Shown: positions 33,880 to 46,310, numbered from the stretch's first letter. The stretch is 64,000 bases of DNA from Epiperipatus broadwayi (GCA_028023455.1 JAQFVV010012395.1:1118001-1182000); one strand, 5' to 3'. Numbers and translations: made by a program. The notes: generated by a model from the letters alone, not told the origin.

Positions 33880-34265
33880 GTGGATAGAAACCAGACCCTA
33901 GTTGCATTTATTGTTTTGACTATTTCCATCATCAACACACAATTAGCATCAACGACTTTGAGATTCTATCATCAGATTTTTAATAAATAGCATGGATGGC
34001 TAAAGAATTGGAGGATTGAGAATAGTGAAGCTGTCCATTAAAGCTTGAAGATTTGCTATCTTAGTATAAATTGAGCACTGATTATATGTGAGAAATCATG
34101 ATCTGGACAAAATGATGAGTGCTGGTTCAGCAGAAAATACCTATATTGGAGATCATTTTATATTTTTCACATGTGTGTGTACATGTGTATCAGTTATATG
34201 AGCTGGAGTGGATAGTTGAAGGGAGCTTAAAAATCTGGGTTCAAACCTCCTCCCACCAATTACAT
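33880..34265 (-). repeat. Single copy of the 43-kb fold-back family
   Basis: Blocks such as 'gctatcttagtataaa', 'gagcactgattatatg' and a terminal tRNA-like 'ctgggttcaaacctcc' match, in the same order, the right part of the fold-back at 43132-43990. The minus strand near 33968 has CTGATGA followed by a mutated GAAA box. It is an older, unpaired member of that family. Confidence 0.55.
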
Positions 34266-34379
34266 CTAAAGTTTAGTACATAGATTATACTTGTATTTAA
34301 ATATGTTTTGTAAAATTCTAAAATCATATTACCTTTGAATGCATCTTTAAGATTTGAATTTGACTGCAGTTCTAATTCT

Positions 34380-34830
34380 CCTGATAGGTTTTCTATTTTA
34401 GTTGCAAATGGAGCAGTGAATATTCTAATTTGGTATTTATTTTTTTTGCAACAAAATCAGAAAATCTTTTCTGAAGACAAGTTTTCTATTACATCCACAT
34501 ATTTTTTATGATACATAATTGATCCGATCAGTAAATTAGAAAAAAATTCTACATTATTACTTTTTAGCTGCTTTCTCCACAATGAAAGTTTTCTCATGAA
34601 TATTTTATGTGTCAAAAACTTGATCATCACACTTTTTCCTTGCATTTTTATATTAATTTCTGATAAGTGGAAGTAACATCTACCAAAAATGCAACATCTA
34701 CCTAAAAATTGTCATCAAACTGTGGTACATTTGCTTTTTATATTTATAAAAATTTTCACTTCTGGCAAGAGGTTTATTTTGACATTCCTGAAACTACAGA
34801 GGAGACAATATTTTCAATTGTTATAAAATA
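34380..34830 (-). pseudogene. hAT transposase remnant (BED/GTF2IRD2-like group)
   Basis: Minus-strand frames give DVAFLVDVTSTYQKL, then (shifted) MQGKSVMIKFLTHKI, FMRKLSLWRKQLKSNNVEFF, YVDVIENL, SDFVAKK and, shifted again, ENLSGELELQSNSNLKDAF. Order and spacing match the C-terminal half of hAT transposases of the vertebrate-domesticated GTF2IRD2/FAM200 type (DIT.HLN.LN..LQG...I...Y..V.AF..KL.LW). The catalytic domain and the BED finger are not seen. It is truncated and frameshifted. Confidence 0.6.
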
Positions 34831-35455
34831 TATCTGACAAAAAATCAATTATTCACATACTTATAAGGCTTTAAGTAAAAAAGAATAGTATCATATAATT
34901 GTTAATCATAGCTAAAATTTTGTTGACCTGGTAAGTCAATTTCACTACAACCCATGTAGAATCCATATAGCAGAAGGCAAACATTGGTAATAAATCTCAA
35001 TACAGCACACATCTGTTTACATTAAACAATGGAAGTTCATGTGGTTGCAAAAATTCAAGAATTGTTAGCAGTGTTTATAAAAGCTATTTATAAAGTTAAA
35101 TAAATTTCAATTACTGGAATTTGCTAGCATTATCCTAAATTTTTACATTTTTTTATTTTATTTTAAAATTTTTATTTAAAATAGTTTACATTAAATATTG
35201 ACTTTTAATTCTGAAAGGTCCTCTCTTTAAATGTAGGATGAAAAAGTGGAAGTGCCTGTTGCTTGGTGCACAGATTATACAAGCAAGAAAATATCTGATG
35301 TAACAGAGAAATAATGATGGTTGCAAATCCTCTAAATAAATAATCTTAAATTATCTTTGATTTTTCTTTTTTTTTTTTAAATATTGAATTCTGTGTCATA
35401 GACCAAATAAAACTGTCAGAGGGGGGCATTTATTTGTGCTTTTAAATCCATATTC
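34831..35455. other. AT-rich stretch, nothing recognised
   Basis: No gene supported. It could include more of the hAT remnant, but no further motif was readable. Confidence 0.4.
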
Positions 35456-35502
35456 AATTCCCAGACTAATTTCTTGTTTATAACCTTCATCAATAAAGAA
35501 CA
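35456..35502 (-). ncRNA. Degenerate hammerhead, 466-bp family relic
   Basis: The minus strand reads ATTGATGA, then AAGAAATTAGTCTGGG. It aligns with the hammerhead block of the 466-bp unit, with the first core base changed (CTGATGA to TTGATGA), so it is probably inactive. The surrounding unit is eroded. Confidence 0.5.
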
Positions 35503-35990
35503 TGGAGTAGGATTAGCCATTTCCCACTCTTTTTTCATATAATGAACCATCCACATCTTTAAAATGTTTAAAAAAATAACTAAGGTCAAGTTTCATCACA
35601 TTAAAAATTACAAAATGAATAAACCTTTCGAAACATTGCTTGAGACTGCTGCAAATATACAGCTGTGATTATTGAAGAAAAAAATATGGCAAACTATTCA
35701 TTTTCACAAATACTACATATCACCGTAATGTGTTTATTATTATGAATTATGTAAATTATGTTAATTTATAGAATCATACCACTGTAACATATTTATTATA
35801 AATTATGCTAATTTATAGGGATCATAATTTTAACCAATATCAATTCACAATAGCAATCTTTTAATAAATATGTAAATAATTAGATCATAAACTCTCATGT
35901 CAGTTTCTTTTTAAAGATTTATCTCTTTGTGCACACATATAAAATTTCAAAAAATATATAAGAGTATATTTGAAAGAGTATATATGAAAA
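35503..35990. other. AT-rich stretch, nothing recognised
   Basis: No gene supported. A local direct repeat ('tattatgaattatg'-like, about 35737-35820) is present. Confidence 0.4.
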
Positions 35991-37012
35991 GACATTTGAT
36001 TCTATAAACATTTATTCAGTGATTAAAACATTGGATCATCAAGATATAGATTCAGTATATTGTCATATTTTAAAGAATATTTATAAAAATGCAACAGCAA
36101 CAACTAGATTACATAATGATACTTGGAAAGTCAACATTGAAAAAGGTGTAAGACAAGGTGACTCCATATCTCCAAAACTTTTTACAGCAGTGTTGCAGGA
36201 AGTATTTTGGGGATTAAAATGGGATGCTAAAGGAGTAAAAACAAATGGAGATTATTTAAGTTATTTAGATTTTGCAGATGATGTAGTTGTTTTTGCAAAT
36301 AATGCTTTAGAGGTGCAGGAAATGTTGCCAGAATTATCAGATGAAAGTAGGACTAAAGATAAATGTTAAAAAGACTAAAGTAATGTTTAATGGATTTCTC
36401 AAAATATGAAAATAAAGATTTATTGTGATGCATTAGAAGAAGTTAACAGCTACAAATACCTTGGTCAGATTATTAATACAGATGGAAACATAGTGGATGA
36501 AATTAATCATAGAATTAAACTTGGTTGAAGTGCTTTCGGTAAAAATAACTTGATACTAAAAGGAAATATGCCTATGTGTTTGAAAATGAAGGCTTTTAAT
36601 AAATGTGTTTTACCAGTTCTTACTTATGAATCTTAGACTTGGACACTTAATAGAAGAGCAATACCGAGACTTCAGATCATTCAAAAAAGTATGGAGAGAT
36701 GCATGTTGGGAGTAACAAGAAGAGATCGAAAACACAATATATAGATAAGAGAACAAACAGGTGTTACTGATCTCATTGAAAAAATTAAAAGCCTGAAGTA
36801 GAGTTGGACTGGACATATTGCTAGAAGAGATGATAATAGATGGACAAATGAAATCTTAAACTGGATTCCAAGAGATTGAGACCACATGTGAAATAAGAAA
36901 GTGTGCAGGGGTGAGGTGGAGAAGAGAAGCTAAAGATTGGAGAAGATAGGTTGAACTTGGAGAGACCTTAATCCTGCAGGGGACTGATAATGGTTGTTGA
37001 TGATGATAATAT
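35991..37012 (+). pseudogene. 5'-truncated RTE LINE fragment
   Basis: The plus strand begins within RT motif A (TFDSINIYSVIKTLDHQ) and continues through GVRQGDSISPKLF, LDFADDVVVFAN, YLGQIINTDGN and LGVTRRDRK to the GAT-rich tail (about 36995-37012). Internal stops and a frameshift near 36355 break it. It is an independent truncated insertion of the same family as the 11.7-14.9 kb element and looks older than that copy. Confidence 0.9.
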
Positions 37013-40000
37013 TTGAATAGAATTAGACTATCATGCCAGTTTATATATTTGATCTTTAATAAAATTTGAAGTGTATCTAAGGCGAAAGGAAGAAAGGTAG
37101 TAGCTTCTAATTGAATAAAAAATGATACATACATTATCCTAAGTTCAAACCCCCTCAATTAGATATATATAAGAAACATTCAGCATAAGAAAACTACATA
37201 AATGATCATTTATGTATACATTGAATGATTGTTATGACTAAGAATAACTAAAATTATAAATTAAATTTATATAAAATAATTACAAACGAACCATACATCA
37301 TTTTCATCTGTTTTTGATCCACCTTAAATTTTTTGTTTCCTATTATTTGTATAATAAAGATAAGAAGGATTAACTAAGTAAATGTAAATGTACATTCCAA
37401 CACACACAAAGACCATTATTTGCAAGTCAAACAATTATTTGCAAGTTAAACTCCCTAGGAGGCAAAAACAGGTATCTTTTCCGGTCTGGAATTTTAGAAA
37501 TGAAGATTTTAAGAATCTAGATAATCTTCATTTAATATCTAATCTAATGAACAATCTGAAGACATATGTTTCTATTTTATATATTATATGCTAATACATT
37601 TACATTTGTTATTTATATATCTACATTTTACAAATTAATGCAGAATCTATTTATTTGTGTGTTCAGAATATATAAACAAGAAAAAATTTCCACAAACATC
37701 ATTTATCTCTACATAAAATAAAACTTCACACTTGTTATCTTAATATTGGAATTAATTTTCTGTAGATTAGAAAATAACTTACAGGGCGAATTATGGGCAA
37801 GTCATTTTAAACAAATTGTGATTTGAGCCTCACAATTTAATAACCATGTACCAAAACAATAATATAAACATATACTACTTTTTTGCCGAAATTTAAATGT
37901 AGCTATAGTTAACCATGATCGAGACCATGAAAATATATAATTATTGACTTAGGATTAGGCTGAGATGCAAGAATACTTAGGTTCAAAATTTTAGTGTGCT
38001 CAAATTACCTTTAATAATGTTGCCAATTATGAAATCTTTATGATGGTCATGTATATTTATTAGTTCTTTTCCAATCACACTTAGTTGATAAAATATAGAA
38101 GTTTTGATGATATTTCAATATAGTTTTTTTTTACTAATTCATTTTCCAATCATTGGATGCATTGCATACACTCTATTTTTATATTAATTTTTTCACTCTT
38201 TTATTTCTTTATGCATTGATTAATTCTTACATAACAAACAAATAAATATAAGATATAATTTATGGTCAGGAATCAAGTTATAAAATTAGTTATATATAAT
38301 TTAAATAATATATGTTTATGTGTTCATATATATATTATAGCTCTGAAGAATAATGCTGGTCAGTCAAAATTGTAAAATGTTTTGTCCAGTCAATAATAAA
38401 TTATTGCCTTATAAAAAGTGTATAAAGAAAGAATTATTTATTTGATTGCCCTATTTTTACATTATACACTTCTGTATGGGTGTATATAAAAATTCCTGGT
38501 TTACATGTCATCTGAGAACTAAATACATCTTTAGATAACTTGCTTGTCTAATTGAAATTTGAATTAATTAAAATTAATGGTATAAACTCTTAAATAATCT
38601 TTAGCCATAATTTAAAACTAAGAACATGGTATGTAAAAAGGCATAGTAGCACAAAATTCACATTTTAGATGATTCCAGAGATGAATGAAATTTGACTGGA
38701 GTTTTGTGATTGCTATTTATTCTTTTTCCCTACATGCAGAAAATGATAGTTCTATTAAAAAGCAAGTTCTATTCCAAACATGTTCAATAGAAAAAAATTG
38801 TGTTCATTTGTTAATAATTTTATGTAAGTGGAAAATACCAATTGCAAAACAATTTATACTAAAATTGTGATTCATGTTGAACCTCAAATTTGTAATTGCT
38901 AAAATTGTCAATTTTTAATTTCAAGCTTGCCATATTAAATGAGGAATGAAATTTTATAGATATCAGTAAACTTACTAAAAAGAATTCTGACTAGATGCTA
39001 TGACTTTTTCTTAGTAAATTTTGTTATATCAGAATGTCATAGGTGATTAAATTCACTATCACAATGCTATTTGTACAACATTTAAATGGAATGCACATTC
39101 ATAGCTATATTAACAATTTTACAATGTATAGTCCCAAAGGATCAATAAAAATTACATATTTTAATTTTCATTTTATTACTAAATGGCAGAAGTTATCAAT
39201 AAAGATTTATACTTATTTAATTGCAAAACTCAAATTACAAAAAATGGTGGCACTTGCTTATATTTTATTTGTCAAACAGAAATGATTGTAAAGGGTTTTT
39301 TTTGTTTTCAAATTGTTTTTGATAACTATAAAGATGTTCTATTTAACAAATATAAAATATATTTTTATAATTACATGATGTTTTTAAAGGATTTAAACTT
39401 ATACTCATGGGGGGGGGGGGTTACATTATTCTGGTTATCATAAAAAGTTTTGTCTTTATTTCCATAAATTTTTCTGATTTTTGCATCTTTTTACTTAAGT
39501 TAGAATTAATTTTAATAATAATTTTGTTAAAAAATAGTTTTATTTAGACAAAACATTATTCAAACTGAAGACACATGTATGAAAAATTAATTTTGCAGAT
39601 TAATGGCCTCTAGATACAATAAAGGACTGCCTAAACAGATTAAATAAATTAAGAAATTTCATAGATATAAAAGTTCAGTTTTAAACAAAATATTCTCACA
39701 GGTCTGGAATAGCTAATGTACGATTATTTCAGGGTGTTTAATATATATATATATAATTTTATTCTCCAGAAACAAGCATTAAGGATGTGTTTTCCCACTG
39801 CTCACACTCAGTGACTTAGTTTGAGTAGTATTTATCTGGTAGACATCCATTCCTACTGTATATATATGTTATAAATATTCTTTGTTTGTTTATAACTAAG
39901 TGTAATGTAGATGTTGTTCCTCTCATGTTCACTTTTTATTGTTATGTTATTTACCAGGTAAAAGCCCATTCCTACCAGTTATTTCATAAGTTTCAGCCAC

Positions 40001-41114
40001 TATTGCCAGATAGATACATGATTCCTACTCAAACATCAGGTGATATTTATTTTATTATTAAAACATACATTAAAGAGTGTCTGACTGTGATATATAGTTT
40101 CCCTTATTCAAGCTTGCTTAGTATTTGTTTTTCCAAGCATTGCAGCCTGAAAGGATTTATGTTACTCTAGTTCTTTTAATAATATAGTATATTAAATGAT
40201 TTTAGAGTATCCTAAAGCTTGTAAAATTAATGTCTTAAAACTGGATTATATTAACAGATATTAGTAGCTACAGTTGGTCTGTGCAGTAATTCTAGATCTA
40301 CCTAGTGACTTAAGTTGCATAGGGCTGTATATTGTCTGTGCATAATGATGCAATGAATATTTAATCATAATAATTTCCCCGCAAATTACCTAGGGCAGTT
40401 AACTAGTAAGACAATAAACCAGTCATTTATATTATTATTTGTGTCGTGATTATGTATACACATAAATAAATCGTATTTTCTCATTAATATAGCAGTTGTC
40501 TTTTATTTTGCAATCATTGATGGTAACTGAAATATGAAAAAGTCTCATGCATTTAAGTTTAGTGGGATATAAAAAGAAAAAGTTTATTATTATGTAATGT
40601 CAGAATATGGAGCTATATGCAAATTATCCTTGGGTGATTTTCATGTCAGCTGTGCATTTTTGACCATTATAATAAAGAGAGTAGAATTTTATTTTATAAA
40701 TTGTATTAAAAAATACTGCCTTAAAAGCATGACTTAAAAGTTCAAAATCAAACATTGGAGAATCAGTTAAATATTTCAATAAACATACCCTCATATAAAA
40801 GCTTTTTGTTCCTACAAAGCAAATCACTGATCATCATTGATTGGGCGTAAAGTGTAATAACTGAATTTATTGAGAATGGAATTAGTTTCCATAAAAACAT
40901 ATTATTGATAACATTTATTTAGAACAGCAACTTTAATTTACTGGACTGAAATTTAATCACCTGGAAAAAGGAAAATTTTTCTGGACTAACTTGTAATTAC
41001 TTATCAAGATATTAAATGAACACTGTGAAAAATACAAGCAATTCTCTTTCTTTAAAACATATATATATATACAAGTAAAATGTCCGTTAATTAAAAAACT
41101 ATTGTTACAACAGT
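37013..41114. other. Long AT-rich stretch, mostly empty
   Basis: No gene supported. Near 38340-38420 'ctctgaagaataatgctgg' followed by 'gtcaataataaattattgcc' resembles the tail of a PLE but lacks the GAAA box. A poly-G run lies at about 39411-39420 and TA microsatellites near 39742 and 41060. The short open frames have no recognisable motifs. Confidence 0.45.
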
Positions 41115-41438
41115 AAAAATAATAAATATAATGGTAATTAATTATTATATACAGTCTTCCAATCTGCACAAGTACTTTTGGTTAATCCCTTATTTCTCCT
41201 CACCTGTGTTAAATTCAAAAAACATAACAAAAGCAAACATTATGAACTCAAATCCCATGAATCCTGAACTAACATTAAAATTTGGGATTCATGGGATTTG
41301 AGTTCATAATGTTGGCTTCCATTACGTTTTTTGAATTTAACGGCAGTTGAGGAGGATTAAGGAATTAACTAAAAGTATTTCTGAAGATCGAAAGACTATA
41401 TATAATAGTTAATTACCATTATATTTATTATTTTTATT
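41115..41438. repeat. Fold-back (MITE-like) element, ~160-bp arms
   Basis: 41115-41270 and 41283-41438 are imperfect inverted copies around a loop of about 12 bp. The best-matched inner part is 'gaactcaaatcccatgaatc', and 'taatggtaatta' lies near the ends. Mismatches and small indels accumulate toward the middle of the arms. It has no coding capacity and belongs to no superfamily I can name. Confidence 0.7.
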
Positions 41439-43131
41439 GTTATATATATATATGCAATACCTGTTGCTATTGCTATTAGCATTACAAATCACTCAAATTA
41501 AAATCTTCATGCTTACTAGTGTCTACTATTGAACTCGCATTGACAGAAAACGAGCACCACATTTTTGTGTTCTGTAATACAACATTTGCATTCTAGTCTT
41601 TGAACTCACCCAAGGTTCCATAAATGTAAGTAAGGTGAGGTTATGACTTTAAAGGGAGCTTCCTCATAATAACTCAGGTTTATATAGGACACTCTGAAAT
41701 TTTGCTTTCTTTTCTTACAAGAAATATATCTTCATACAATGAAAAGTGTATAAATTGCCTTTGATTTACATTCACTCTCTTATAACTATCTATAGCATTG
41801 ATTTATCAATTCACATCTGTCTGGTGGCAGATACTAGAACTATAATATATATTGATTTATTAGTTGTTGTTTTTGTTTTTTTTTAAATTTGAAAATATCA
41901 GTATTATACAGAAAATCTAATGCATATGAGCTGCTGATTGGTAGATTTTTTTGCTCTCAGGTTTTGAGAATGCTTGCAAGAGTATTTGCAAATGTTTTTC
42001 TTATGTGTTACGTTGGAAAGAAAAATTATATTATTTTAAAACAAAAATATTTATGATTATATTTAGATTTTATTCAAAAAATGTTTGTTTTTAAAAAGAC
42101 AAATCAAAAAAAAATATTATAATGGTAAAGAACAAATGATTAATTCTGTTTCATAACCATTGCAATCAATTTTAAATCAAAATTTCATGGCTTCATGATA
42201 GTTTAATAAATTCCTTCAAATTTTAGAAATGGAGTTAAAGTAATAATATTTTGGCCACTTATTAATTTTATCAGAAATACAGCAATCACCCAATTAAAAA
42301 AAAGCTCCTGTTTTGATTAGATATTTTAGTTTATTTCTTCTTTTCTATATTTGCAAAGTTGAAATATTATTTTTAAGAATGCTTTTTGCTAGTAAACTTA
42401 TATTTCTAATAAATAAAGTAATACTTATTGATTTGGAAATATAATCAAAACAGTTGCTAGGGGATGGTGCAAAAAAAAATATTAAGTAAAAGTTTATTAC
42501 AAGTTAAAACAAATTTTATTTTTAAAATGTCTGCAGGGAGACACATGTATGGTTCAAATTGATTTTTATTATAATATAGATATTAATCTTTAAATAGTAT
42601 TCTTATTGCCTCTAAGTATTACTAAAAAAATAAGTGTGTTAGCATTTGTTACATTAATATGCATGGAATCATATACTATATACAACTATCACATGTACAT
42701 AGTCTCTGATATAGTTTCAGAATTGACAGACTTAAGATGGTATGATATCAAATTTCCACACCCATTCTTTCTTTATTACTAGCCTTTATGTCCCATTCTT
42801 TTCCTATTAAGTTTTGTACAGATTAACATATTTGTATTTTGTAACAGCCCCCACCAATCACACTGCCAAAATTTGGTTTTAAGCTTCACCATGGATACCT
42901 AAGCCATGAATAATAATGAATGCTATTTATTCATGCTTAACATATATATACATACACATCTAGTACATGAATACAAAACAATGCCAGCGTTTCAACATCA
43001 CACAAGGTGAATCATGCAACTTAGGCAAAAAGAAATCCATCTATATAATAATTCAATTAAAAATACATATTCAGACATCAACGAGAGAATTAATAAAAAA
43101 ATATAGAATAATGCAGTTATGAAAAGGCAGT
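41439..43131. other. AT-rich stretch, nothing recognised
   Basis: No gene or element supported in this interval. Confidence 0.45.
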
Positions 43132-43990
43132 ATAATATATAAGGGATTCAAACTCAGACTTTCACATGACCCTCAACTCCCCATGCCAGCTCATATTGCT
43201 GACCCACCTGATCATACACATGTTGAAAAGATAAATAATCACCAATATATATATATATTTCATGCTAAACCAGCAATCAACAGTTGGTCCAGATTACTAT
43301 CTCCACACATATATACAATCAGTGCTCAGCTTTATATTAAGATAGCCAATCTTCATACTTTAATGGACAGGTTTCAAACTACTCCAACCCACAACTCTTC
43401 AGCCAACCATTTTATTGAAAATCTGATGATGGATATGTTCAAAGCCCATGTTATTGCCAAGGTTGTCATCCTATCCATGTTGACCATTAAGTCATTCTGA
43501 CCCCTCATGTACTGGAGAATAATCAATTTACATACATGAGGGATAGTCAGACCTTTAATGCACTGTTTTTTAATATGTAAATTAATACACTGAACAGGCT
43601 TATACACACCTGCACATATATAATGTAATATATAAGGGATTCAAACTCAGACTTTCACATGATCCTCAACTCTCCATGATCATACACATGTTGAAAATAT
43701 AAATAAGCCTGTCAATTAAAGTATGAAGATTGGCTATCTTAATATAAAGCTGAGCACTGATTGTATAAATGTGTGGAGATAGTAATCTGGACCAACTGAT
43801 GATTGCTGGTTTAGCATGAAATACATATATTGGTGATTATTTACCTTTTCAACATGTGTATGATCAGGTGGGTCAGAAATATGAGATGGCATGGAGAGTT
43901 GAACGTCGTATGAAAGTCTGAGTTTGAATCCCTTATATATTACATTATATATGTGCAGGAGTGCGTACGCCTGTACAGTGTATTAATTTA
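43132..43990. mobile_element. Composite fold-back with degenerate hammerhead core
   Basis: The left arm (43132-43371) and right arm (43703-43951) are inverted copies, with the outermost part matching 'aagggattcaaactcagact'. Part of the arm occurs a third time in direct orientation at 43624-43706. Between the arms lies CTGATGA (43421), a possible 4-bp stem II and a degenerate GAAA box. The arms end in a tRNA-like segment (gagtttgaatccctt). A single copy is at 33.9-34.3 kb. The layout mirrors the hammerhead arrays but is older. Open frames here are shadows. Confidence 0.6.
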
Positions 43991-45037
43991 CATATTGAAA
44001 AGGTAGTACAGTAGGTCCTAATCTAGGAGAGATCAATCACATGAAATGCTCAATTAATGTTCAATTGACAATTCATTATGATACCCATAGAATGGGATAA
44101 CATAATATTTATAAATTAACATTTTACAAAGTTGGGCAATTGACACTATGGGTAGTGAGTTCATAAATATGGGAGGGTGGATCAGTTATTATTGCATTAA
44201 TGATATTGATTCGCCCTGGATATATCATATTACGCTTACATATATATAACTTTTAATCATTATGACTAAAAGTTTAATATTTTCATCAATTCTTAAAATA
44301 AAAAAATTATAAAAACTTCAACGTAGACTATGGAAAAATGTAAAAAAGTTCAAATTATTATCTGTAATAATCAAGAATATTTGATTATTGCATATATAGC
44401 AAGAGATCTTTTACCTTAAAAAAATAAAAACAATGCGTTATAATTTGCATCCATTTTAATATTCATTTGTGACATGTGAGTGACGCAAACTTAAACTTTA
44501 ACCATATTTGATCATATTCCCTAACTTAATGCAGAAATCTAAACATTGGCTATCTAAAACAAATAAACATAAAAGTAATCCCCCTTCTCCTTAATCTCTT
44601 TTTTAATTCAAAACACGTCCCGTCCTAGACTCTGATCTCTTTCTTCTCCATCATTCAACAATGTCTAAATCTTTCAGGGACATCTTAGACAAGTGTTGTC
44701 TTCACAATATCAACCAGTTTAATCTTAGAATTAAAAGACAACACGGTTGCAAAAAAAAAAAAAAAATTACAATTCTAACTAGGCAACCTTTGACTGTTTA
44801 TAAAAATTTGAAGACAGTAAATAGAAGCGATAGGATCTTTAAGATTTGTAAATCAAATCAACTTTTTTTTTTTAAAAAAAAAATCTGCTTATAGGCATAA
44901 GAAGATAATTTTAAAAGATATAAACACAAATTTCAAATTTTCTGCTTAAAAACAGCAGAAAAAACATAAAATATACTCAACGAAATACTTTAATATATGT
45001 GTTACGTATTTAGCATTGACAGATTTCAGTAAATACC
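43991..45037. other. AT-rich stretch, nothing recognised
   Basis: No supported gene. The open frame at 44661-44894 is Lys/Asn-rich, driven by poly-A tracts. Confidence 0.45.
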
Positions 45038-45440
45038 GGTATTAAAGATTTGAAATGTGACTAGTGTAAGGGTACTATTGATTTTTTAATCAGTGCTATC
45101 CAATAAAAACCTCTTGTACAGTAACTATATGTGGAGATGGGACTTTATATATATGTGAAATGGGTTGCTTTAGATCAGCGGTTCTCAACCTATGGGTCGC
45201 CCCTTTGAGGATCGAACAATCCTTTCACATATTTTCGATTCATAACAGTAGCAAAATTAAAGGTTGGGGGTCACCACAAGGATCTGTATTAAAGGGTCGA
45301 GGCATTAGGGAGGTTGAGAACCACTGCTATCCAATATTGTTACTTTCTTGCATCGTATTCACTAATCACATGAAGTATTTGAAATATGGCTCAAATAATT
45401 CACAAATTATTTGTTTCATAACTAAAATTTATAAAATAAC
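45038..45440. repeat. Possible hAT relic hosting the SPIN-like insert
   Basis: Both sides of the SPIN-like element show 'gctatccaata' (45095 and 45326) and a 'ttgaaat.tg.ct' block (about 45051 and 45379). CAGTGCTATCCAATA at 45092 looks like a hAT terminus. Two related ends around a nested insertion suggest an older hAT MITE. The arrangement is not a clean inverted repeat, so this is tentative. Confidence 0.3.
45176..45326 (+). mobile_element. SPIN-like hAT MITE, 151 bp
   Basis: The ends are cagcggttctcaacct and aggttgagaaccactg, a 16-bp imperfect inverted repeat. Interior blocks gggtcgcccctttgagg, cgaacaatcctttcaca, cataacagtagcaaaatt and gttgggggtcaccaca match, as I recall it, the SPIN ('Space Invader') hAT consensus with its central part deleted. 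SPIN is known for horizontal spread among tetrapods and some invertebrates. No transposase is present, so it would need one in trans. The left flank ctttagat fits the SPIN target preference, but the right flank ctatccaa matches only four of eight positions. Confidence 0.75.
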
Positions 45441-46030
45441 AAATTGATTATGATTAAACAAAGGCTTCTGGGATTTGTGAATATAGTGAAAGAAGAGGCG
45501 CTATTCATTAGGTATGAATTGTTGTTATTTTGCCTAAGAACAGCTACACACTCATTACAAACATTATTATGGATATCTGGGCTCATAATGGATCAACTAT
45601 TTTTTTTAAAAATCCTGAATTTACATGGAACTTGGAATGAGGGAAACTTTCATGCTTCACTCTATTAGAACACATTATAAAGTGCATGATTCTTTCAGCC
45701 TTGGGTTTATCCATTAACCATTTAGAAATGAGTTACAAACATATCTGATGCAATTATCACATTTAATCTCACATGTAAATATATCACCCAGTCAACAGAT
45801 ATAGCCAGAACATGAATCTTAAGCTCTTGTAGGTTTATTTCAAGACTACTATTATTATCAGAACCAATGATTAATGTAGTATTTATATTGAACAATGGAC
45901 TGCCTGTTTAAAACGATTAATTCAACATGAATTCAAGTAAAACTGAAGTTGAGAAAATGAGTGGAAAACATAAAATATTTAGTGGCAATTGGATAATTTA
46001 CTACAATGCACTTATAGTTGTTAAGAAACA
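45441..46030. other. AT-rich stretch, nothing recognised
   Basis: No gene supported. The open frames in this interval have no recognisable motif. Confidence 0.45.
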
Positions 46031-46310
46031 GGCAAAACTCACTATACACATTGCCACTCACTGCACATTAATATCTAGGTGCAGTGCTCTCAGATCCAAG
46101 GCTCCTCACTGACAAAGGCCACAAGCCAGAAACTAGTCTGGGGATATTGGATGAGTAGGCACTAGATGGGGATTTTATGCACAATCCTTCTGGCATCCAT
46201 TGATTATTCTGGCTTGCAGTGAGTGGCAATACGTATAGTGAGTTTTGCCTGTTTTAATAAGTTATAAGCAAGCATAAGAAATGGTGATCATGTAATGTCT
46301 GTTAGTTATT
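46031..46310 (+). mobile_element. 466-family hammerhead fragment in 35-bp inverted repeat
   Basis: A ~150-bp piece of the 466-bp unit (from ctaggtgcagtgctctcaga to catccattgatt) lies between 35-bp inverted arms (46032-46066 and 46216-46250) whose outer ends read ggcaaaactcactatac. Beyond the right arm a diverged terminal motif (gatcatgtaatg) follows. It is an old, rearranged relative of the array at 28.5 kb. Confidence 0.65.
46103..46144 (+). ncRNA. Mutated hammerhead motif
   Basis: All stems of the 466-family hammerhead are kept, but the first core box is CTGACAA instead of CTGATGA. This changes the conserved G8, the general-acid guanosine, so self-cleavage is not expected. Confidence 0.65.

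Noticed and set aside
39411-39420. Poly-G run as a G-quadruplex or regulatory site
   Set aside because: A single homopolymer run next to AT-rich DNA. Similar runs at 20.9, 32.8 and 33.8 kb (poly-C) look like simple-sequence expansion.
43183-43500. 105-codon open frame within the 43-kb repeat
   Set aside because: It lies in the arms and centre of a fold-back repeat. No protein motif, and the matching copy at 33.9 kb is not open.
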